Below are positions 11,660-34,823 of a stretch of 64,000 nt of DNA, in pieces (position 1 is the stretch's first letter; every line of letters begins with the position of its first letter). The notes beneath the pieces were generated by a model that was not told where the DNA came from, made no database searches, and saw only the letters and a program-made list of their open reading frames with translations. The DNA comes from Branchiostoma belcheri (lineage: Eukaryota; Chordata; Leptocardii; Amphioxiformes; Branchiostomatidae): contig NW_017803046.1 in assembly GCF_001625305.1 (NCBI RefSeq), positions 1,300,600-1,364,599 of the forward strand. The letters are read 5' to 3'. The position numbers and the translations under genes were made by a program.

Positions 11660-14600
11660 CTACTCCACCCAGCCCTGCACGTTTTTGGGCCTGTTCTGAA
11701 ACAGCACCTCCACCACGGAGGAGTCTGCCATGGTGCTCACGTCCCCCAGGTCCTGCTGGTTCTTGGCGATCTTCCTCAGGACACGCCGCATGATCTTCCC
11801 TGAGCGCGTTTTGGGAAGACCCGGGGCGTTCTGGATGTATTCTGGGACAGCTATGGGACCGATCTTCTGGCGTACTATAGAAGATAGGAATCGATCAACC
11901 CATTCATCAATCAATCATGGTTATGATTAACTTCTAACAGACATCAACTTAAAGACAAAACCCTTTCATAGCAAACTTTTAATATAGCTATCGCGTACGA
12001 TATTAACTCCTTATTAATACCAGAAGTTACATACAGTACCACACTGAATAACAAAAGCTTTACAAAGAAGAAGAAATCAAATATCTTACCTTTGACCTTT
12101 AGTTCACCAACAAGTGCATCATTGAACATCTTTCCCTGGAAAAATAAACAATATTGGATGGAGATTTTTGAGTGAAGAATAAGCCACTGGAAAAAATTTA
12201 TCTAGTAAGTATTAGAGGAGCACCAATGTGACTGAGGCATAATATGATATATATTACAAATAACACGAAAATACCCCAGCACACTTAGGGACTGTACGAT
12301 ATTTACCGGGGGGGGAGGGCCGGTCGTCTGAGGGGGGAGGGCCTAGGAAAAAAAATTTGAGCCGGGGGGAGGGCCTAGGAAAAAATATTCTAATTTGGGG
12401 GAGGGCCTAGGTAAAAATTTTTTCCAAGATCCCTTTAACTCTACAACGTTTTTATACACTTTCAAAACATGATTAACGTCTGTCCCATACATATCGTAGC
12501 GATTTGCAGGTCATTGGAATCGGCAGAATTTTACGTTCCAATAATATCCATCCCTATTATTATAATGTATTCGCCCAAATCTCCCACAGTCCTCTTCAAA
12601 ATCTTGCATTTTCGCCAGAATCGGCGAAACTGGACTACACAGCCAATTTACATGGATTAAAGTCGTGTCAATCGCGGCTATCGAAACGATACCGATCAAA
12701 ATGTAGGGAAGGCTTGTCGGAAGATTTTGAAAATTAATTTTCGCCGTTCAACGCACCCTTCCCAGTGGTGTGCGTGCGTCGCCAAAGGTGACCCGCTGGT
12801 CCCGCCTCGCAACTCGCTCGAACTTCTCGGCGTGGATGTCGGATGTCGACGGATTAATTTGGTATTTTTCTTAAACCAAGGACTATTTTAACATTTATAT
12901 CTATGTCCCTGCAAAGTTAATTGAAAACAACACGTAACTTGGCAATATTGTTTCCCTGTTTGTAATAAAATTGACGCGGAAGACGTGGACGAAAGGTAGG
13001 CTAGATAGAGAATTATTTCGATTACACTGACTGACCTTAACGTTACTGACTTTAAATTTATAGCTCGATGTATGTAAATTTGAGCTACCAAATTTGCCCC
13101 TCAACATGCAAAACATGGGTTGAAATTCAAAATTTTTCTGGGGGGGACATGCCCCCCCCCAAAAAAAGCCGGGCCTACTCGGGCTCTAGTGGCGCCTGCG
13201 GCGCGATGGCTCGCGCCTTCGGCGCTTCATGCCGGGAAAATTTTCAATCAAAATCTCGTCCTCCCCATACGAAATTTCACTCTCTATGATTCACGCCTGG
13301 GGGATGGCCTAGGAAAAATTTTTTGAGGTGGGGGGAGGGCCTAGGAAAATTTTTTTTGACCTGGGGGGAGGGCCTAGGAAAAATTTTTTACGCTACCCCC
13401 GGACGACCAGCCCCCCTCCCCGGTAAATATCGTACAGTCCCTTAACAATACATTCTTTTTTTACTTCTTTGCTACACTCACTCGGTGGTTTGATGAGGTG
13501 ATTATAGCAACTGACAAGGCTTTAACACACTTATCACACCATATACATCACACCATATTAACAGTGGTGCAGAAAATCATTTACCCTCTGAAGGTTCACT
13601 ACCAGTGTTACCATACATACCTCTTTGAGAGTGACAAAGCAGTACACACACTCTCCCTTGATGGAATGAGGATAAGCGACCACGGCCGCCTCTGCCACTG
13701 CCGAGTGTTCGATCAGGGCAGACTCGATCTCAGCGGTACTGAGGAGATGGCCCGACACGTTCATCATGTCGTCTGTCCTCCCCGTGATCCAATAGTAGCC
13801 GTCCTTGTCCCTGGTGCACCCTGGGAAACAGCAGCCATTGGATAAGCTGATACGCAGCCGCCAGATGATTATGATGCAAATAATTGGCCGAGAATTTTAA
13901 AAGTCATAAATGTATATTATGTTTCTTTATTCATCATTTTACAAAATAACAAACACTACAATAACACAAAAGATAACACATATACCACGGATCCAAAACA
14001 GAAGTACAACAGAATTCACAAACGAAAGAAAAAAATAATGTACAATGCATAATGTATACTTTATTGTGCTCATCAATATCCATAAAGAAAGTTTCTACAA
14101 AGAATGTTGCAGAAGACTCACCATCCCCCGTGCAGTAGTAGCCAGGGAACTTCTGGAAGTAGGTCCTCTCAAACCGCTGGTGGTCGCCGTACACTGTCCT
14201 CATCTGTCCTGGCCACGGCTGCTTCAGTACCTGACAATGTCACACACACAAACCTTCTCAATAACAACATCTCTCACATCCAGATGTGTTCTACATATTC
14301 AGTTACAGAGATAGATACTACAGACAAGTATGTACTGCTAGACTTCATGTCAAATACAGTCACATACATAAAAACTGGAATTGAAATTAAAATTGAATTA
14401 ACCTCAAATTAATCTTCAAGCAGATGCTTGAGTGGAAAATCATAGTTTACAGACAGGCCTGTTTTTTGTTGATTATTGTTTACATGTACTATTTTCTAAT
14501 AATTAAAAACAAACAAACAAACAAACAAACAAACAAACAAACAAACAGCCCTTACCAGATACCCTTCACATGGACCATCCAGTTCCTCACCATTCTCATT

Positions 14601-17600
14601 CACAACAGCTGGGACTTGACCAAAGAAGGGCAGAGTCTGCAGATAAAATCAAATTATTACATCAAAACACGACAATGTGCAACATACTAAGTACATGTAA
14701 CTTGGTGTTATTTTGTAAATGTCAGCAATCTTATTACATGGTTATAGTTTTGGTTTATTTTTAGTTTCAGCTTAACCTACATTCACTTCAGCTGTAAACT
14801 TCCTTAAGTTTGCAGAGGTTTAATTTTGCAGTAAGACAGAAAGAGGTGCTGACTGTTTTGTATTTTAACTTAAGTTCACAAGGTAGTGAGTTCTCTGTGA
14901 GATATCACTACAAAAAATAAACCACAAAATTTTAAACCACCGCAAAAATTTCATTATTTTACGGTAATGTTTGGGGAAAATCACAAGTATTGTAAATACA
15001 GACACTTACTGCAGAGCCAGGTTTGGCAGGAGTGGCACCGGGCAAAGGTGTTAGGACATGTCCACCCTAGACAACAAATAAAAAAGTACATTAGTTACTG
15101 TACGTTTTGGTGGAATTCAATGTATCACTGCAATATGAGAGATTATGACATTTTAAAGTCAATTTGACTGATGCTACAACTTCATTTGCATTGCTTTGGT
15201 TATGTCAATAGGAAAACATTGATAACGCATTTTTCTCACTGCAGAGCCACCTAGTGGTAGGAAGTAGAATTGCCTTGAGAAAGGTTACAGAAGGAGTACT
15301 GATAACAGTATACTTGGTTGTGCTAAAACGAATTGTCTTATCCATTTATAACAACCATTTTTTTCCGCTGTATAAAAATGTAAACTCACAGTCTCTGTCT
15401 GCCAGTATGTATCCACAATACAACATCTCTTGTCCCCGATGACGTTGTAGTACCAGAGCCAGGCCTCAGGGTTGATGGGTTCCCCAACTGTGCCCAGCAC
15501 CTTCAGGCTTTTTCTGGAGTGCCTGCAGATTTACAAAATGTTAAATCACGGCTCAAAACATGTTTTCTGAACGCCTGTACTGGTGTAGGTAACATTGAAA
15601 ATAAATTACCTACACCAGACAAATTTTACCTGCACCACTCAGACTTTGACAGGCATGGATCATACTAAAAACTGTTCAGCAACCGTTGCCACTATTTCTT
15701 TGATACTTTACCGGTATATGATGATTAAGAAATATTTCCAAAGAAAATGTTTTTTTCAATGGTCTGACACAGAATCAAACTCATTCTACTGTTGTTATCA
15801 GTCCCAAACAGTTGTAAGGACAGGAAGTGAGTTAATTCTCTGTTATTGTTAGAAGGAAAAAAATGATCTAAACATACACAGTCACATAGGAGGATGTGGT
15901 ATCCATTCTATTCTAGCTTCTTGCTGTTTAATATATATAGTCTGTCGACAGTCCTGATTTAAACATTCAACCTTTTATAATGTGCCAAAATGCTTTAAAC
16001 ATTTTAGAAGGCTCTTGACAATGCAATTTTTATGTATGTATCACACAATAATTTTCTGCTGATTTTTTGTACTCAGAATTCCATCTTCCAAACTTACTTC
16101 TTGACATAGTCCTCCCCAAACTTCATGAGTGTTCGGATGGCGGTAGGAGCGGTGTAGAATTTGGAGACCTTGTACTTGTCCACGATCTCCCACATCCTTC
16201 CTGCATCAGGCCATATGGGCATTCCCTCAAACTGTCAGTAAACACAGTCACTGTTAGTGGGTTACTACAACATTCAACTAGTCACTAAAAACTAAATTAG
16301 GTCTTACCGGTATTAATTGGCCTAGTTACTGATATTACTCTGAAACTCAAATTATGATTTAAGATTTGAGTACTATTTTGTGTACAATTTGTGAGCATGT
16401 GAGGTCATCAAAATCTCCTTGTTATATCTATAGGACAAGTTATCTAAGGCTACTTTTAGTTATACAATGACAGGAACCTTGGACATTAAAATTACTACTT
16501 CGTACTTATAGGGTAAAGAGAGAGTCTAATGAAATGACAAAATTATCTTAGACTAAAAACTCCTTGAGAGCACAAACGATTAACCGTAACAACTTTTTAG
16601 CACTTGAGTCCAGTTCCTTTGTTACTTACTATCACACTTGTAGCTCCATTCAGCATTGGTCCGTAGGTGATGTAGGAGTGACCTGTTATCCAGCCAATGT
16701 CAGCGGTGCACCAGTACACCTCCCCAGGCTTGTAGTCAAACACGTACTTGGTGGTGGTTGCTGCATACAGCATGTACCCTGCCTGGGTGTGGAGCACACC
16801 TTTGGGCTTGCCTGTCGACCCACTAGAAATGGTAGGAATTGTTCAAAGTCAGGAGGCATTAGCATCAACTGTGTACAGTCTCTATCTATGGACTGAGTAG
16901 TTTCACATGACATTATTGCTGCGTCCTCTGCCATGTTGGTGTCCGTATTTGCATTTTAGTGAATCATAGCTGAAGCATTTTCAGACATTTTTAGATCTTC
17001 TGATCCTACAACCACTATTAAATGTCTATAGCTCAAAGAAAAGAACACCAGAGAAATGCCCTTCAAATTAAAAATGCTCTAAGCTATGATAGGTCAATGA
17101 AATGCAAATAGGGACACCGACATGGTGGTCACCAGATGCCTGCTTCATTGGTACAGAAAAAAACTGAGTGAGTCTATACTGCAAAATATTTCACATCTAG
17201 CACAAAGTTATGTATAATGCACAATAAAAATTAAGTTCTTGTAATGCTATAAGTACAGTGCAATGTATATTTTCAAAACCTGCAAACTAAATGAAAGTCA
17301 AACGATGGATAACCACTTACCTGGTATAGAGCATGAAGAGCGGATCCTCAGCATCCAGCCAGACTGGTTCAAACTGGTCGCTGGCATCCGCCATCAGGTC
17401 ATGCCACCAACAGTCACGGTCGTTGTGCCAGTTGGTCTGCCAATAACAGTCCCATATCAACACTTAGTGACTGTTCCATCAATAATATAGTACAAACTTA
17501 CTGTTTGAAGAGAACTTTCTTCAACTGTTTCAGCTGAAATATGAGCATTTTGGAGTTGATTCATCATAAGCCGAATCTTTTGTTTTTTTTTAAATGAGAA

Positions 17601-20600
17601 CAAAATGAAGGTGGAGCATCCGAGAAGCAACTAATGAAATTGGTGTGGTGTAAAGGTGGTTTTCTTCCTTCCTTCCTTCCTTCCTTCTCTCTCTCTCTTT
17701 CTTTCTTTCTTTCTCTCTTTCTCTCACTCTTTTTTCTTTCTTTTTCTCTCACTCTTTTTTTCTTTTTCTTTCTTTCCTTCCGTCCTTACCTGAAGCTTGA
17801 TGCAGGGTCTTTTCGGTGGGTGGTGCTCGGTGTCCCCCCCTGCTCCAGGCTCCCTGCTCTCCCCCAGGTGCCTGACCACGATACAGGAGCTGACGGTGAA
17901 GCCGGCCTCCAGACACTCCTGGATCGCCGTGTCCGAGATCTCCTTCAGGTTCAACAACTTCTCACCGCGGTAAACACCATCTGGGGAGGAAACAGCAAAT
18001 CCAAATTCTTTCATTGGTACATGGGTTGATGCATACATGTATCTAGATGGTTATAGCAAATTGAATGCATATTGTGTAAACTGAAAAAAAATCTTTAACA
18101 GCCAGGCAAAACAACTTTATTCCTGATATTTGAATGACAGCTCATCTGTGTTGGTAGTACTACTAGTAGTACAAAGTTCGAGCCTAAGTTCCAAGACGAA
18201 AAGAAAGCCTCACCAAGATGTGTTCGAACAAAACTTCATACATGGTGAGTCTTTCTTTTCGTGTTGGAACTAACTTTGTAACTAACTTTACATGTTTGAG
18301 ATTACAACTTTATGAATCTATTCAGACATCTACAACTCATTACAAAGGAACACATTCCCAATAACTGTAATGTCAGGACATCTATTATGTTAAGTCAGAC
18401 ACAGTATAAAAGTGTGTGTGCTTCATGTACCTGCAGTGATGAGAACAGAGCTTTTTGAGTCCAAGATCCTTCCCGCTAGTGAGTCTGCAGAGAATCCTCC
18501 AAACTGGACAACAACAACAAAAGTACAAAACAATTAAAATCTCTAAGTACATATATGAGCCATACTGTGACGAGAATGTTGTCTGGAGCATCAAACATTT
18601 CCTAATGAACTGAGACAAAAGACATTCTACTTCATCTTTTCTTACAATTAGTGCAATCTAAAAGCACCCTTGCACATATAGAATTATTTAAAGACATGTA
18701 AGAGGTAAAATATATAACATTCAATTCTTTCCCATCCATCAATAGATACCTACCACAATAGAGTGCACAGCTCCAATCCTGGCGCAGGCTAACATGGCCA
18801 CGACAAGCTCCACAATCATCGGCATGTAGATGGCCACGCGGTCCCCCTTCTTCACTCCTATTGACAGCAAACACAAACATTTTCTTTTATTGTCTGTAGC
18901 AATTTATAGTATAGTCACTTGTTCCACTTGTCACAATTGCACTGTGTCAGCCCTTGGACATGAATTTGCAAATAAACTTATCATTAAGAAATTAGATTTA
19001 GAATCATTCATTTAAACCAAAACACACTGATGTAAAACACACTTGAAAGAATTTAAGAAGTTTTGTACCTTTGTTGATGAGGACATTGGCACACTTGCAA
19101 ACTTCTTTCAGCAACTGGTTGTAAGTGATCTGACTGGCATCTCCTGGATAGTTGCCTTCCCTGGTGTTAAAAAGAAAAAGAATGAAGCATATGCACCTTA
19201 TATTAGTAACACAATTATAATTGTATCATTTTCAAATATATTACTGAATTATAATTATGTCATCATAACACTGAGGAAGAAAACTTGTCAATGACATATA
19301 ATTTCCAAATTTATTAGCCTATATCAAGGACATTATAGTAATTTATACATAATGTCCTTGCCTATATTAAGAAAAATCTATTAATAATCATAAATAGCGT
19401 TACAACTGTGTAGTTTATTTATGATATAAAATTATTTGGGGGTTACTGTATTTCACTCCCTTCTCTTTATGTAACATCACAACAGATGGGTATATAACTT
19501 GTGTTAATTTGTACCAACCTTTCAATTGACCTTTTAAAGTTTAACCTAAGACATCTTTGGTTTTACCAAACTTAGCTGGATTGTCCAATCATCAAACACA
19601 CTCTAGTCTGACTCTGAGCCCTGTCACTATAAGGGTTAACCTTATCTGACCTCAGTAAATAAAACGTGCGTTACAGACAGCTGCAGGCTTACTTCACTCC
19701 AAGTGGGGTCCTGCTCACTTTTTAAAGCAAGTTTTTGAATCTTTTTAAAGCCCAGGGTGCAAATGGTCAACATTTTTCATTCTTCTTGTGTGGGGAAGAC
19801 AGGTCCAGAGGAATCCGAAGGAAAACGCAGAGTCGCAGACCACTAGAATTTAGAAAGTTATATAGAAAAGCCTCAAAAACACTACGTTGGACCCCTACGT
19901 CTGCTTGGAGATGAGCTAATAAAATACTAGACAGCTGCACCCACTTCATTCCATGATCCACAGAAGGACCTTCATAGGCTGGATACAAGGACAAAGGGTC
20001 AACTTGTTGACCACATTAGTCACATGAGTAACCAAAGACCTTCTGACATTATCTGGGCTCAAAAATTAGTAAAATAAGTTTTTTTTTCTTTTATTTTCAA
20101 ATTTATCTTGCAAGTTGTCAGTACTTTTTACCTGCAATTTGTTAACTTAAAGGTTAACTAGCTTTTTCGAAATACCTCAAACCATTGACTTTTTGAAAAG
20201 GGGACTCAGCTTCTAACTGGTTTTACATGGTCCTATTCGTATTTGTATACTATACTATAATGATGCAAATTACCGGTATCTACTACACATATCTTATTTG
20301 TCTACATCTTGGCCGCAAGTGTGATACAATTGTACTACTGATCCATTGTTATTGTTATGGTGCCACCATCTTTAATGCGCTCATTTACACCGCATAATTT
20401 TGTTGCCTTAGGCGTCAAATTATACTTTACTAGTAATCAAGGAACTTCTTTTGTTCAATGTCTAAATGTCTTCTAGTCTTCACATTTAACTCTTTGGGAC
20501 TGAAACTTACCAGTAGAACGCTACGCTGTCCCCCAGACCCTTGTCAATGTTGTGGTCCAGGCAGTTGTAACAAACGTTAGTTGTCGCTCCCTCCATCCAT

Positions 20601-20821
20601 TTGATGAAAATGTCACCCTGTCGGACATCGTAGTTATACTCCCAGAACTTGCCGGTACACTGCGTTTTCCAGTAGAAATCATGCGCGATTTTGCCCCAGA
20701 ACGCCTCGGGGTTTTCCACGGATTCCTTGTACATCTTGTGGTACTGCTCTATGGAGGAGACGTGGGAGTTTTCCCTGATATGATCAGGAGGAACGTACAC
20801 GCCCTCTCCTTTGTCGGCCAT
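11660..20821 (-). CDS. ACSS2: Acetyl-CoA synthetase, cytosolic type
   Basis: Fifteen exons (20511-20821, 19069-19160, 18754-18857, 18431-18503, 17790-17980, 17321-17436, 16630-16822, 16098-16231, 15390-15522, 15010-15066, 14556-14636, 14122-14230, 13621-13820, 12090-12135, 11660-11874) total 2,055 nt, giving 684 residues; human ACSS2 has 701. The enzyme makes acetyl-CoA from acetate, ATP and CoA through an acetyl-AMP intermediate. Visible motifs are the ANL phosphate loop [10 protein letters not shown], the acetate-pocket and nucleotide segment DTYWQTETG, the hinge [12 protein letters not shown], and [11 protein letters not shown] with the conserved catalytic lysine that sirtuins control by deacetylation in this family. 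The N-terminus [15 protein letters not shown] has no mitochondrial presequence, which favours ACSS2 over ACSS1. No peroxisomal C-terminal signal is present. Intron 13 holds a complete Harbinger-like element, and intron 5 starts with a long purine run. Confidence 0.97.
12285..13444. mobile_element. Harbinger-like non-autonomous DNA transposon, complete, with TTA target duplication
   Basis: The element spans 12288-13441 (1,154 bp). Its ends are inverted repeats beginning GGGACTGTACGATATTTACC; the first 24 bp match exactly and similarity continues to about 45 bp. TTA flanks both sides (12285-12287 and 13442-13444), the 3-bp duplication typical of PIF/Harbinger transposons. Inside each terminus are several copies of GGGGGAGGGCCTAGGAAAAA, three on the left and three on the right. 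The centre is GC-rich in places and codes for no transposase that I can see. It lies in ACSS2 intron 13. Confidence 0.88.
14510..14547. repeat. (AAAC)n microsatellite
   Basis: About nine uninterrupted AAAC units lie next to ACSS2 exon 11, just past its donor in the transcript direction. Confidence 0.9.
15580..15618. repeat. Perfect 13-bp hairpin in ACSS2 intron 8
   Basis: CTGGTGTAGGTAA and its exact reverse complement TTACCTACACCAG are separated by 13 bases. There is no T-run, so a bacterial-type terminator reading does not apply. It is probably a trace of a small palindromic insertion. Confidence 0.7.
16931..17128. mobile_element. Foldback MITE, family C
   Basis: The termini are inverted copies of about 45 bp: CCATGTTGGTGTCCGTATTT at the left, and GGGACACCGACATGGTGG at the right. 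The central part has no ORF. The same terminal sequence is tandemly amplified at 45223-45375. It lies in ACSS2 intron 6. Confidence 0.75.
17659..17780. repeat. Polypyrimidine/polypurine microsatellite
   Basis: Runs of TTCC, CT, CTTT and CACTCTTTTTT make an almost uninterrupted pyrimidine tract of about 120 bp on the plus strand. In the ACSS2 transcript this is a purine run starting within about ten bases of the exon 5 donor. Such mirror-like tracts can form triplex DNA and expand or contract readily. Confidence 0.9.
18171..18279. mobile_element. Short foldback element in ACSS2 intron 4
   Basis: The left arm 18171-18215 and right arm 18243-18279 are inverted copies (ACAAAGTT..., with CGAAAAGAAAG against CTTTCTTTTCG and CTCACCA against TGGTGAG). 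The left arm has about eight extra bases. The 27-bp loop is unique. It could be a miniature transposon; no target duplication is obvious. Confidence 0.65.
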
Positions 20822-23800
20822 CTTGCCGTGCTAGTGTCAGGTGAGGTGGTGTGAGGCGCGGCGGCAAACATGGTGGTCTCACACCGGCGTTTCTATCAAT
20901 AGGATCAATATGGGGCCGTAGGGGTTCGCTTGCCATGCCATTGTAGTTCTTGCTAACCAATGCATGACATTAAATCTCAGTGTCTGCTGCCGTTTCATCT
21001 TTACTGGACAATTTTGTGTGTGTGTTTGATCTTTAGATATGTTAGACTTCGTGACGTTTGTCGTTTTCATGTAAATGTATTGAAGAATTGAACAAGGCCA
21101 CCTGTTAGTCTATGGGGAGGCCTGTCAATACTGGTTTAGGACAACATCCGCCAAAAGTTGTTGACCCAAGGAGGCTAATTCAAACAGCAGAATGCGCATC
21201 AGCACTTTGCTCAAGAAAAAGTCATACATTATTCAAGACAATATTTCAGGCTCAATATTTTGCTTACAAATGTTGGTCAACTTGTGAAAACCGCACTTGA
21301 AACAGGTGCTATTGAACAATATTAACAGAAATAGGATTTTCTACCTTTTAGTAGGAAACTGATAAAAGGTGCAAATTAGAATACGTTGATGAAGCGGAAA
21401 TTAGGGAATTTGTACAGTATTTTAGGATTTTTGGCATTTCTACATTTGCAAACTTTTCAAGTTCTGTATCCATTGTCACAGTGTTACTACTGTTGACCAG
21501 CTACAAGCTCAAAGATTATGTTACAATAAACAAATAAAGATATTGTACATGTTAATGATTTCCAATGTGCTCTGAAATTGAAATGCCACAAAACTTTTTT
21601 AATTTTATAGTACTGTAAATAAACAAAGCAAACAGGGACACCTTGTGATGGGAGAATTACTCTTTAATTTGTATTTCATCATCACATATAAATACATGGA
21701 TTGCACATATATCTGAAAAAATAGTATCAACCTTTCCTTCAGACTAGATATTTTGAGAGGTAATCAAGCCTCTTAATTAATTTGCACATTTAAACTGTGC
21801 CCACATGTATACAATAGAGTACATGACTGTAAAAATCATAGTATGTACAGGTTATCATATTGGATCATGATTATCATGATTGAAAAAGAAAACAAGAAGC
21901 TTTAAATACATATCTGTATGAAATGCTCCTTGAAAAAATTATACAGATTTGCTATGTTGACACTTTTTAAAATCACAACTTTCACATAATTTTCTGCTAC
22001 AAGTAATTTCAATTTTCAAGATATGAATATAATAGCAAAAAAAAAAAACATTTGCCCAATCACACATATTACTGTCTTTGAAATTCAGAAATTTGGGTTA
22101 TAATTTTCGACTAATTTTCCCATTAGCACACACAATTTCTTTCCTTGGTTCTCGGCTTTTCGAAACATTAAGTAAACGGATGGGGCAGGAAAAAAAGGAC
22201 TTAAAACTTTTGGCGCCAAAATAAGTAGGGGTGATATGTATCATGCCTTTTTTTTTGCAAATAAAAGAAACTGAATCTGAGACCCAAGGAATTACATTGG
22301 TGTGGACTTTCAATACATGTACAGAATATAAACAACCAATTGAACCATACTTTGCACCTATCAACCTAACCTAAGCTTTGTGAACTTACGGTAAAAGTAA
22401 CAGAAATGTGAAGGATTGATAGTATTTCTATCATTAATTTGATAAAAATTTCTCAAACTGTAGCTCTTATATAATAAAGCAAATATATGTGGTAACTTAA
22501 TCTGATATTTCACACACAGCCTAGGAACCCTGTGAGTATGTTACAATACACAATATGACAATTACTAAATAATAAGTTGCACAGATGGCACACATTTTGT
22601 GAAGATACTGAAACCGTCTTCCATATCTTGTGTCAGAGCAGACAAAAATGGATTATGATGTACAACACTATGAACAAATGCATAAATCAGCTTCATATTG
22701 CAGGAATTTCTCCTCACAACTAGGCAGAGATTATGAAATTCTATACATTATACAAAATCTTATTGATATCTAATGTATAACATCATTATGATATGAATCA
22801 AAGATAGCATTATATTGTCATTCATAAACTTCAAAGGTCTATGAAAAAAGTCATGGTATACACAAATCTTCATATATGTAGTAAAATATCTGAAAGCTAT
22901 TTCAAAACACTATTGCTGTGAATACAGTATTCTTGCGTGCAGAAGTGACCTAATTAGTACTTATAAAGTGCTCTGTACTATAAAATACACTTTACATTAT
23001 GCTTTGAAGTCTTTTGTGGATTTACTATCAAACCCATGAGTGCAACTACTAGTATTCAGTACTTCAAGTTAAAGGACTCGATGTTCGTCTAGTTTTCTTA
23101 GCTGTTAAGGATATTTGTTGTTGCTGTTCAAGCTGCTGCTGACACAATTTAAAGGCATCCAAATTAGTCAATGGTCCGTCTATTTCTTAAGATTATCTCA
23201 TGAAATTATCTCTTGACCATAATTAACGGCAGTCTTAAAGGTTTGCCATAACAAGTTTTTTGTCATGGGCAACCATTGACAAGGATCTACGATAACCTAT
23301 TCTGTACTGAGACAGCTGAATTTTGGATGTCAAACCCACTGCTGTACCAAGAATGCCCTGTAATAAACCTATCACACAACGACTGGCACCAGCCCGACAT
23401 TGACTGTGAAGTTCCAAACTAAATCTAAAACTCAACCTGCAAGTACTAAGATATATGACATGCAGACAGAAAACTAAAAAGATCATAACAAATGAAATAT
23501 ACAGTATTAAGTAATTACTGGTAGAAATCATTTCATAAGTATTCTTACCACTGATAATTTGTCATGGTGTGAAATTCGTCTAGCTGATTGAGATTACCTC
23601 AATACATGTGACAAAACTTTATATCATCAAACTGCCTTGACTATATACATGTACATCTATCTGTTACTAAATTGATGAGGATTGAGGAGATGGGATTTTG
23701 AGAACTTAACATTCATAATTATGAAACCTGACCTCTTCTACATAGTTACAAAGTTTTCCCCTATTTGCAATAGGCAAAGCTAGAATGTAGCTGATTTTAA

Positions 23801-25357
23801 CAAAACCAAAAGCAAAAACTGTGGTAACTCACTTTAACTTCAGTTGGTTTAAAAGCCTGTTGAGAAACCATGTGTTTTCTTCAAAAGTTGAGTATAGGGT
23901 GTTTCCAAGAGACATCACAGCTTATGAAAGCTGCAGCTGCCATGTTGGATCCAGTATGGTGGATACCGTATAATGGGATCCAATATGGTGGATTCAATAT
24001 GGCATCCAGTCATAAAGAATATACAGGCGATGCATTTTAAATGGGGAATTCTTCATAATCAATACACAGGGACAAAAGCAGCTATACTGAGGTAGAAGGA
24101 AATCAAGATTTCTCACATCATAACTACATGTTTTTTAGTTGTCTGCAATGTTGGTTGTAATGGTTGATTATCATGTTCATGTGATGGCAAATACCCCATA
24201 TACATGTATCTGATATGTTACATTTCAGATCTGGTTTGAGCTCATGTTTGAAAAAAGATCACTGTACATTTAAAGCTTTCTATATTTAAGGGCCAAGACT
24301 ATTCTATTTCCTAGCAAAGACACTTTTATAAAAATATTAATCATATCAAAGCTAAAAGAGATGCTAATTTTGAAGTGTTTATCATTCTTAGCAATCAGAT
24401 CCATATTTTCATTTCTTCTTGAACTGATAGGAGAGCTAATTTAAGAAGAGCTAATTTAACTTTTTCAGTATCTTCAGTTCAATCAGTTTGAAAAGATAAT
24501 ACACAATGTATCTCTTAGCCCTCAGCCTTTAACAATAAGCCTATATCAGCTACATGACATTGTATATCAGCTATGCTTTATCCTTTGACCTACTGTATCA
24601 TTCTGTACATCTAATGATTACTGTAGAAATGATAATTATACATTATGTACTGAGTCAGTCCATTGCAATTTAAGTAGCACAACAAGTCTGGGTTTTGCAT
24701 ACATTGTTCGACAGTATGTAGTATGCAATATGGCACTAATAAACAAGAAATCTCTAGCAATTAAAAAATTGTCTTATTGCCCCATCAGATGGGAAAAGTG
24801 TTAAAAAGGAATCAATCATAAAGCAATCAATTTTCTTGCTATCTCCCTCTGATGCCAAAATGACACTTATGACATCAATGTTGTCAGTATCTGCCACAGA
24901 TATCTAAACATAAAAATCATCTTATTATTTGTGATGTTGCACATTTAAGTTCTGTTATCAGAGTTATGAATTCCATGTACATACTATAATAATATAGTCT
25001 CTGAGATAAATTTCACCTCAGTGTTCAGTAGCATTAATTATGCAAGTGAGCAAACAATTTACATAACCATGCATGCAAATTGTTTAATTTAAAAGTTCCA
25101 AATTATTTGCACTGTGATTAAAAAAATGTACCTAATAACCAAACTAAAATCACCTGCATATACTAGTGAGGACTGTTGTGGTGATATGATTGTTGAACGA
25201 TTATTATTATTATTATCAAATATTGGCACAATAGACTCTTCTGGCAAGTTAATCCAGAAAAATGATGGCATATCTAAATGTCCTTAAGAACTTACTATGA
25301 CACAACGCCCCAAGTCAAAAATGGAATGTCTTAAGTTTGAGATGAAGACATTTTCCT
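20822..25357. other. Region between ACSS2 start and SGK3 stop
   Basis: About 4.5 kb of AT-rich sequence. The first few hundred bases should hold the ACSS2 promoter; GTGAGGTGGTGTGAGGCGCGGCGG next to the start is locally GC-rich. The remainder lies downstream of the SGK3 stop on its strand and may be a long 3' UTR, but no single poly(A) signal stands out. A short tandem of GGATCCAATATGGTGGAT-like units occurs near 23940-24010. No coding exon is supported. Confidence 0.45.
23940..24010. repeat. Degenerate short tandem repeat (ATATGGTGGAT-like)
   Basis: Three or four units resembling GGATCCAATATGGTGGAT follow one another with one or two changes each. Confidence 0.55.

Positions 25358-34823
<9,466 letters not shown>

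Noticed and set aside
12469..13326. Small ORFs inside the Harbinger-like element as a transposase
   Set aside because: They are all under 80 codons and show neither a DDE nuclease nor a Myb-like domain.
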